Below, piece by piece: positions 6,348 through 7,381 of a stretch of 7,381 bases of DNA. Position 1 is the stretch's first letter; each line of letters opens with the position of its first letter. The DNA is from Euryarchaeota archaeon UBA19 (GTDB taxonomy: Archaea > Thermoplasmatota > Poseidoniia > Poseidoniales > Thalassarchaeaceae): NCBI GenBank assembly GCA_002502175.1, contig DAPQ01000068.1:1-7381 (forward strand), in the 5' to 3' direction. The position numbers were made by a program, and so were the translations under genes. The notes beneath the pieces were generated by a model. That model had not been told where the DNA came from, ran no database searches, and worked only from the letters and a program-made list of their open reading frames with translations.

Positions 6348-7381
6348 ATGTCTGACGAGCGTAGACTAGAGAGGTTGTCCGCGATGCTGAGGCGTCGAGG
6401 AGTCGTGCTCCCTGCATTCGATATCTATGGTGGAGTTTCCGGGTTAATCGACTACGGACCTGTGGGTGCTGCAATTAGAAGGCGCTTAACTCAGAAATGG
6501 GTAGACCATTGGTTGAGCCATGGAGATATTGTTGAAATCGATTCTCCGACAATTACCCCCGAGTCTGTACTCGTGGCTAGTGGCCATGTTGGAGAATTCA
6601 ACGATCTAATGACTGAGTGCAAGGCCTGTGGCTCAATATTTCGCGCTGACCATCTAGTTGAGCATCTACACCCTAATGCAGATTCATTGAACTCTGATGA
6701 AATCGATAAGTTACTATCCACCGGAATCGAATGCCCATCCTGTTCCGAATCAGTATGGACCGCTGCTCAACCGATGAATTTGATGTTCTCCACCACTATT
6801 GGGGCAATGAGCACAGGAAGAACTGCCTACATGAGGCCTGAAACAGCACAAGGTATGTTCATGCTATACCCAGCATTATACCGCCATTTCCGCCAAAAAT
6901 TACCTTTTGGTGCAATTCAAACCGGTAAAGGATACAGGAACGAAATCAGTCCTAGACAAGGAATGATTCGACTGAGGGAATTCAACATGGCAGAGTTAGA
7001 GTATTTTATCGACCCAGAAAATCCTCCAATAGCCGACTTAAACCGTAGAACGGAGATAATTAGCCTGATTCCAGACCCAGATGGCCCTCACGCTGGCGAG
7101 TCTCGAATGAGTTTCGGCGCAGCCCTAGATGCTGGAATCATACGCCATCCAACCGTTGCTTGGTTTCTGGCTAGGACCTGGGATTTCTTAGTAGAAGTAG
7201 GAATTAACCCCGCCAAGATGCGATTCCGCCAACACGCTAGTACCGAAATGGCACACTATGCAGATGATTGCTGGGATTGTGAAATTCATGGAGAACATGG
7301 TTGGATAGAGTGTGTTGGAATCGCGAACCGAACTTGCCACGACCTAGAAAGTCACGAGTCTCATTCTAAATCCAAATCACT
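6348..7381 (+). CDS. glyS: Glycyl-tRNA synthetase, archaeal/eukaryotic type, 3' end missing
   Basis: Class II synthetase that charges tRNA-Gly with glycine in the cytoplasm. 344 full codons plus two bases are present before the window ends; the rest of the catalytic core and the anticodon-binding domain lie beyond. Seen: the N-terminal family block FDIYGGVSGLIDYGPVG (24-40); TPESVLVASGHVGEF (70-84); a probable zinc-binding pair C91-x2-C94 and C129-x2-C132 flanking the RADHL element (99-103); MRPETAQGMF (162-171); class II motif 2, with R197 and E199 in YRNEISPRQG, then IRLREF (207-212) and MAELEYF (214-220); and the GWIECVGIANRTCHDL block (318-333), close to the equivalent human GlyRS block. 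In that block residue 327 is Asn where many relatives have Asp. An in-frame TGA at 6324-6326 limits the start. ATG 6348 gives the normal N-terminal length; a TTG at 6342 is the only near alternative. No Shine-Dalgarno sequence is visible. It is divergent from the helicase gene. Confidence 0.95.
   Translation, partial: MSDERRLERLSAMLRRRGVVLPAFDIYGGVSGLIDYGPVGAAIRRRLTQKWVDHWLSHGDIVEIDSPTITPESVLVASGHVGEFNDLMTECKACGSIFRADHLVEHLHPNADSLNSDEIDKLLSTGIECPSCSESVWTAAQPMNLMFSTTIGAMSTGRTAYMRPETAQGMFMLYPALYRHFRQKLPFGAIQTGKGYRNEISPRQGMIRLREFNMAELEYFIDPENPPIADLNRRTEIISLIPDPDGPHAGESRMSFGAALDAGIIRHPTVAWFLARTWDFLVEVGINPAKMRFRQHASTEMAHYADDCWDCEIHGEHGWIECVGIANRTCHDLESHESHSKSKS

Noticed and set aside
6323..6355. 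A 10-codon upstream open frame (MNTPHAVAYV) overlapping the glyS start
   Set aside because: No ribosome binding site, no glycine codons that would suggest attenuation, and ATG frames of this length are common by chance.
6280..6721. Two - strand open frames opposite the start of glyS
   Set aside because: They are antisense to sequence that clearly encodes conserved glycyl-tRNA synthetase blocks.
1..7381. CRISPR array, tRNA or rRNA gene, insertion sequence or defence cluster
   Set aside because: No regularly spaced repeats, no cloverleaf-like stretch, no transposase or integrase. The lone Lhr helicase is flanked by housekeeping genes and lacks nuclease or partner genes, so a defence island is not supported.

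Overview
The window looks archaeal, most plausibly from a planktonic euryarchaeon of the Marine Group II (Poseidoniales) type. The supporting evidence is an archaeosortase A-type membrane enzyme (a protein family known from Archaea), a glycyl-tRNA synthetase of the archaeal/eukaryotic single-chain class II type, and a moderately AT-rich, densely packed sequence. The lineage within Archaea is an inference from gene content; no rRNA or other decisive marker is present.

Layout. (1) Bases 1-849, + strand: the 3' part of an archaeosortase gene, running in from the left edge. (2) Bases 835-6126, - strand: one very long gene for a 1763-residue Lhr-type superfamily 2 helicase with an unusually long C-terminal half made of winged-helix and AlkZ/YcaQ-like modules. 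It converges on the archaeosortase gene and overlaps it tail to tail by 15 bases. (3) Bases 6127-6347: a 221-base divergent intergenic region with no gene but with several perfect dyad symmetries and TATA-like sequence, probably holding the promoters of both flanking genes. (4) Bases 6348-7381, + strand: the 5' part of the glycyl-tRNA synthetase gene, cut by the right edge.

The three genes do not form an operon. They serve surface-protein processing (archaeosortase), DNA/RNA repair or remodelling (Lhr) and translation (GlyRS). I see no RNA gene, CRISPR array, insertion sequence, integrase or other mobile element. Two features deserve attention: the duplicated C-terminal module of the helicase, and the dense set of inverted repeats in the divergent promoter region, including one that would fold the helicase ribosome binding site into a hairpin. 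I do not see a convincing new multi-gene system.
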